From JALHSW01 sp038321755 (GTDB lineage: Bacteria; Actinomycetota; Acidimicrobiia; IMCC26256; PALSA-555): a DNA stretch of 8,379 nucleotides. The notes beneath the pieces were generated by a model. That model was not told where the DNA came from. It saw nothing but the letters and a program-made list of their open reading frames with translations, and did no database searches. How positions within the stretch are numbered: the first letter of the stretch is position 1; the number at the start of each line of letters is the position of its first letter. Below are positions 6,614 through 8,379 of the stretch, in pieces. The stretch is taken from positions 1-8,379 of the forward strand of contig JBBQFJ010000141.1 in the NCBI GenBank assembly GCA_038321755.1. Reading direction: 5' to 3'. A program made the position numbers and the translations under genes.

Positions 6614-7783
6614 TCAGCGAGGGGCCCGGGGCATGCCGAGACCGGCCATCTGAATGATCTCGCGCTGCACCTCGTTGACCCCACCGCCGAAGGTGCCGAC
6701 CGGGGCGGCCCGGTACGCCTGCTCGAGCTGGCCGTGGAGGATCGCGCCCGGCGAGCCGTCGGGCAGGTACCCGGCGGTGCTGAGCACCTCCATGAGCATG
6801 CGGTCGCACACGGTCTGCTGCTCGGTGCCCAGGACCTTCATGGCCGAGGCATCAGCCGGATTGAGATCACCGCTGCCCGATGCAACCTTCCAGTTCATGA
6901 GCTTCAGTGCTTCCACCACCGCGTGCACGCGTGCGAGCGTGATCTGCACCCACTCCTCGTCCGCGACGAGGCGGCCGTCGGCCCGGCGGGTCTGCTGCGC
7001 CCAGCCGCGTACGGCCTGCAGCTGGCGGTCGATCCGCCCGGCCGGGCCGAGGGCGACACGCTCGTGGTTGAGCTGGTTGGTGATGAGCTTCCAGCCCTGG
7101 TTCTCGCCGAGGACGACGTTGGTGACGGGGACGCGCACGTCCTCGTAGAAGGTCGCGTTGGTGTGGCCGCCACCGAGCACCCAGATCGGTGAGTGCTTGA
7201 ACCCGGGCGACGTGGTCGGCACGAGGATGATGGAGATGCCCTTGTGCTTCGGCGCGTCGGGATCGGTGCGGCAAGCGAGCCAGACCCAGTCGGCGTCGTG
7301 ACCACCCGTGGTCCAGATCTTCTGACCGTTGATCACGTACTCCTCGCCGTCGCGCACCGCGCGCGTGCGCAGGGAGGCCAGGTCGGTGCCGGCTCCCGGC
7401 TCGCTGTACCCGATGGCGAAGTGCAGCTCACCGGCGAGGATGCGCGGCAGGAAGTAGTCCTTCTGCTCGTCCGTGCCGTAGTGCATGATCGTCGGCCCGA
7501 CAGTGTTGAGCGTCACCAGCGGCAGCGGCACGCCCATCGTGTTCGCCTCGTCGAAGAACAGGTATTGCTCGAAGGGCGTGAACCCGCGCCCGCCGTACTC
7601 CTTCGGCCAGCCGACGCCGAGCCAGCCGTCTCGGCCGATCTCGAGGATCAGCTCGCGAAACGCGGGGCCTCCCGCCTCACTCCCGGCGAGCGCAGCGCGG
7701 CGCTCGTCGTTCATGATCCCGGCGAAGTAGCCCCGGATCTCGTCGTGGAGCGCTCGCTGCTCGAGGTTCAGGTCGATGTGCAC
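6614..7783 (-). CDS. Acyl-CoA dehydrogenase, ChsE4/FadE26-like
   Basis: The 389-residue protein is full length for an FAD-dependent acyl-CoA dehydrogenase. Motifs in order are GWPKEYGGRG (58-67), the FAD/substrate loop IGYSEPGAGTDLASL (124-138), NGQKIWTTGG (152-161), NQLNHERVALG (236-246), ADASAMKVLGTE (310-321) and FGGGVNEVQREII (365-377). From memory this block pattern, especially GYSEPGAGTDLA, TNQLNHERVAL and the FGGG-NEVQR ending, follows mycobacterial FadE26 (ChsE4), a subunit of the alpha2beta2 dehydrogenase acting on the cholesterol side chain. The usual C-terminal base in YEGT is replaced by FGGG, so the likely base is E241 in NHERV, as in ChsE4. That complex needs a FadE27-type partner, which is not in this window. 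The start is GTG at 7781-7783 with GAGGAG 8 nt upstream. The stop lies 20 nt from the convergent regulator's stop. A steroid side-chain substrate is inference; another branched acyl-CoA is possible. Confidence 0.93.
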   Translation of the reverse strand: MHIDLNLEQRALHDEIRGYFAGIMNDERRAALAGSEAGGPAFRELILEIGRDGWLGVGWPKEYGGRGFTPFEQYLFFDEANTMGVPLPLVTLNTVGPTIMHYGTDEQKDYFLPRILAGELHFAIGYSEPGAGTDLASLRTRAVRDGEEYVINGQKIWTTGGHDADWVWLACRTDPDAPKHKGISIILVPTTSPGFKHSPIWVLGGGHTNATFYEDVRVPVTNVVLGENQGWKLITNQLNHERVALGPAGRIDRQLQAVRGWAQQTRRADGRLVADEEWVQITLARVHAVVEALKLMNWKVASGSGDLNPADASAMKVLGTEQQTVCDRMLMEVLSTAGYLPDGSPGAILHGQLEQAYRAAPVGTFGGGVNEVQREIIQMAGLGMPRAPR

Positions 7784-7791
7784 GCGTCTCG

Positions 7792-7797
7792 CTCCTC
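7792..7797 (-). promoter_or_regulatory. Ribosome binding site GAGGAG for the acyl-CoA dehydrogenase, supporting a GTG start
   Basis: On the minus strand GAGGAG is followed by 8 nt and then GTG CAC ATC GAC. No in-frame ATG lies nearby, and the encoded N-terminus begins at the usual position for this family, so GTG is the most likely start. Confidence 0.7.
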
Positions 7798-7813
7798 ACG
7801 TGGTCGGCCGCGG

Positions 7814-7825
7814 GACGGTACCGTC
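7814..7825. promoter_or_regulatory. 12-nt palindrome GACGGTACCGTC with TACCGT -10 on both strands
   Basis: GACGGTACCGTC is a perfect palindrome. With one mismatched pair it extends by two further base pairs on each side, to 7811-7828. It contains TACCGT, a TANNNT-type -10, on either strand. For the acyl-CoA dehydrogenase this predicts a start near 7808 and a leader of about 25 nt carrying GAGGAG. For the BKACE gene it predicts a start near 7831 and a leader of about 106 nt. It could be a shared bidirectional promoter core, or an operator; no -35 supports it on either strand. Confidence 0.3.
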
Positions 7826-7842
7826 GCGGCTCACGGGAATTC

Positions 7843-7856
7843 TGCAACAGGTTCTC
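7843..7856. promoter_or_regulatory. KstR-like operator (AAC-NN-GTT inverted repeat)
   Basis: The plus-strand sequence TGCAACAGGTTCTC matches the KstR box as I recall it, TNNAACNNGTTNNA, at every fixed position but the last (C in place of A). The minus strand reads GAGAACCTGTTGCA. KstR is the TetR-family repressor of sterol catabolism genes in mycobacteria and rhodococci, released by a steroid-CoA ligand. The box lies 60-73 nt upstream of the FadE26-like gene, itself a KstR-type target in mycobacteria, and 81-94 nt upstream of the BKACE start. It is the only AACNNGTT I noticed in an intergenic region here. Confidence 0.5.
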
Positions 7857-7885
7857 GTTCCGCAGCGTACCGGGATCGCCGGGCG

Positions 7886-7919
7886 CACCAGAAGACCGGA
7901 CGCACGAGAAGACCGGACG
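7886..7919 (+). repeat. Two tandem copies of a 17-bp repeat upstream of the BKACE gene
   Basis: CACCAGAAGACCGGACG (7886-7902) is followed directly by CACGAGAAGACCGGACG (7903-7919): 16 of 17 bases are identical, with no spacer. The array ends 3 nt before the BKACE ribosome binding site. It could be a recent slippage duplication in the leader, or paired same-orientation binding sites for an activator. No third copy is seen on either side. Confidence 0.8.
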
Positions 7920-7936
7920 TCCAGGGGGGAATGGCC

Positions 7937-8379
7937 ATGGCAGCACTGCCGGTGATCATCGAGGCCGCCATCAACGGGACGACCACGAAGGACCGCAACC
8001 CGAACGTCCCGCGCCTGCCCGACGAGATCGCCACCGACGCCCTCGCGTGCCTGGCCGCGGGCGCAGGGATCGTGCACAACCACACCGACGTGGTCGCCGT
8101 GCCCGGCGAGGAGTCCGCGGCGCGGTACCTCGAGGGGTGGAAGGCCGTCTTCGAGGAGCGCCCCGACGCGCTGATCTACCCCACCACCAACTTCGGGCCC
8201 GGCGTGGAGGGCGCCTACTCGCACATGGCGCCACTCGCCGCGACCGGGTGGCTGCGGATCGGGATCATCGATCCGGGCTCGGTGAACCTGGGCGGCGTCG
8301 ATGAGGACGGGCTTCCCGCCGCGCCCGGCTTCGTCTACGCGAACTCCTTCGGCGACATCCGACACCAGGCCGCGGTGTG
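7937..8379 (+). CDS. BKACE family beta-keto acid cleavage enzyme (DUF849), N-terminal part (3' end outside window)
   Basis: The frame is open to the window end, giving 147 codons of a protein usually near 280-310 residues. It starts with the family strand PVIIEAAINGTTTK (5-18), then NPNVPRLPDEIA (21-32) and the metal site AGAGIVHNHTD (41-51). H47 and H49 correspond to the two zinc-binding histidines of Kce-type enzymes; the third ligand lies beyond the window. The usual HxHxRD reads HNHTD here, so the residue normally arginine is changed. TIM-barrel strands continue at ALIYPTTNFGPG (78-89) and WLRIGIIDPGSVNLGG (105-120). The family condenses a beta-keto acid with acetyl-CoA and splits it into acetoacetate and a new acyl-CoA; the substrate here is unknown. 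ATG 7937 is chosen because AGGGGGG ends 7 nt before it; ATG 7931, two codons earlier, is too close to that site. It diverges from the acyl-CoA dehydrogenase and shares the KstR-like region. Confidence 0.88.
   Translation, partial: MAALPVIIEAAINGTTTKDRNPNVPRLPDEIATDALACLAAGAGIVHNHTDVVAVPGEESAARYLEGWKAVFEERPDALIYPTTNFGPGVEGAYSHMAPLAATGWLRIGIIDPGSVNLGGVDEDGLPAAPGFVYANSFGDIRHQAAV

Noticed and set aside
8047..8304. Arginine-rich 85-codon frame near the window end
   Set aside because: It is a shifted frame inside the BKACE gene, whose own frame is open and carries family motifs.
1..8379. Mobile elements, CRISPR arrays, tRNA or defence genes
   Set aside because: No transposase or integrase motifs, no regularly spaced repeats and no tRNA-like cloverleaf noticed; all sizeable genes are assigned to metabolic or regulatory families.

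Overview
The window is high-GC, densely packed bacterial DNA whose codon use and gene families suggest an actinobacterium. GC-rich third positions leave long spurious open frames opposite most genes. The protein families (F420/flavin luciferase-like oxidoreductase, ChsE/FadE26-type acyl-CoA dehydrogenase, tandem SDRs, P450, large LuxR regulator) and two leaderless-type promoters (TANNNT followed after 7 nt by the start codon) fit Mycobacteriales or Acidimicrobiia-like actinobacteria. The genus cannot be fixed from the sequence.

Layout. (1) 1-116 (+): C-terminal end of a cytochrome P450. 117-293 is a gap between convergent genes in which I see no gene and no convincing terminator. (2) 294-1957 (-): two short-chain dehydrogenases whose stop and start codons overlap (TGATG), so a translationally coupled pair. 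(3) 1958-2026: divergent promoter region with a 19-nt GC-only palindrome and a leaderless -10. (4) 2027-2833 (+): a crotonase (enoyl-CoA hydratase-like) protein lacking both classical hydratase glutamates. (5) 2834-2919: short convergent gap with a 7-bp hairpin. (6) 2920-3795 (-): luciferase-like oxidoreductase. (7) 3822-6593 (+): LAL-type LuxR regulator with an N-terminal ATPase, divergent from the previous gene, with only 26 nt between the two start codons. (8) 6614-7783 (-): acyl-CoA dehydrogenase closely resembling mycobacterial FadE26/ChsE4, convergent with the regulator (20 nt gap). (9) 7784-7936: divergent regulatory region with a KstR-like box, a palindrome carrying a -10 on both strands, and a 17-bp tandem repeat. 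(10) 7937-8379 (+): start of a BKACE (DUF849) beta-keto acid cleavage enzyme, cut by the window end.

Taken together, this is an accessory lipid/steroid-type catabolic region. A P450 would hydroxylate, SDRs would oxidise alcohols to ketones, an acyl-CoA dehydrogenase and a crotonase would act on CoA thioesters, and a BKACE would cleave a beta-keto acid using acetyl-CoA. The LAL protein is a candidate local regulator, and the KstR-like box suggests wider control by a TetR-family sterol regulator encoded elsewhere. The substrate is inferred from family resemblance only. I found no mobile element, CRISPR array, RNA gene or defence system, and nothing that clearly amounts to a wholly new system. 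The most worthwhile leads are the KstR-like operator, the crotonase with an altered active site, and the ChsE4-like dehydrogenase with no partner subunit in view.
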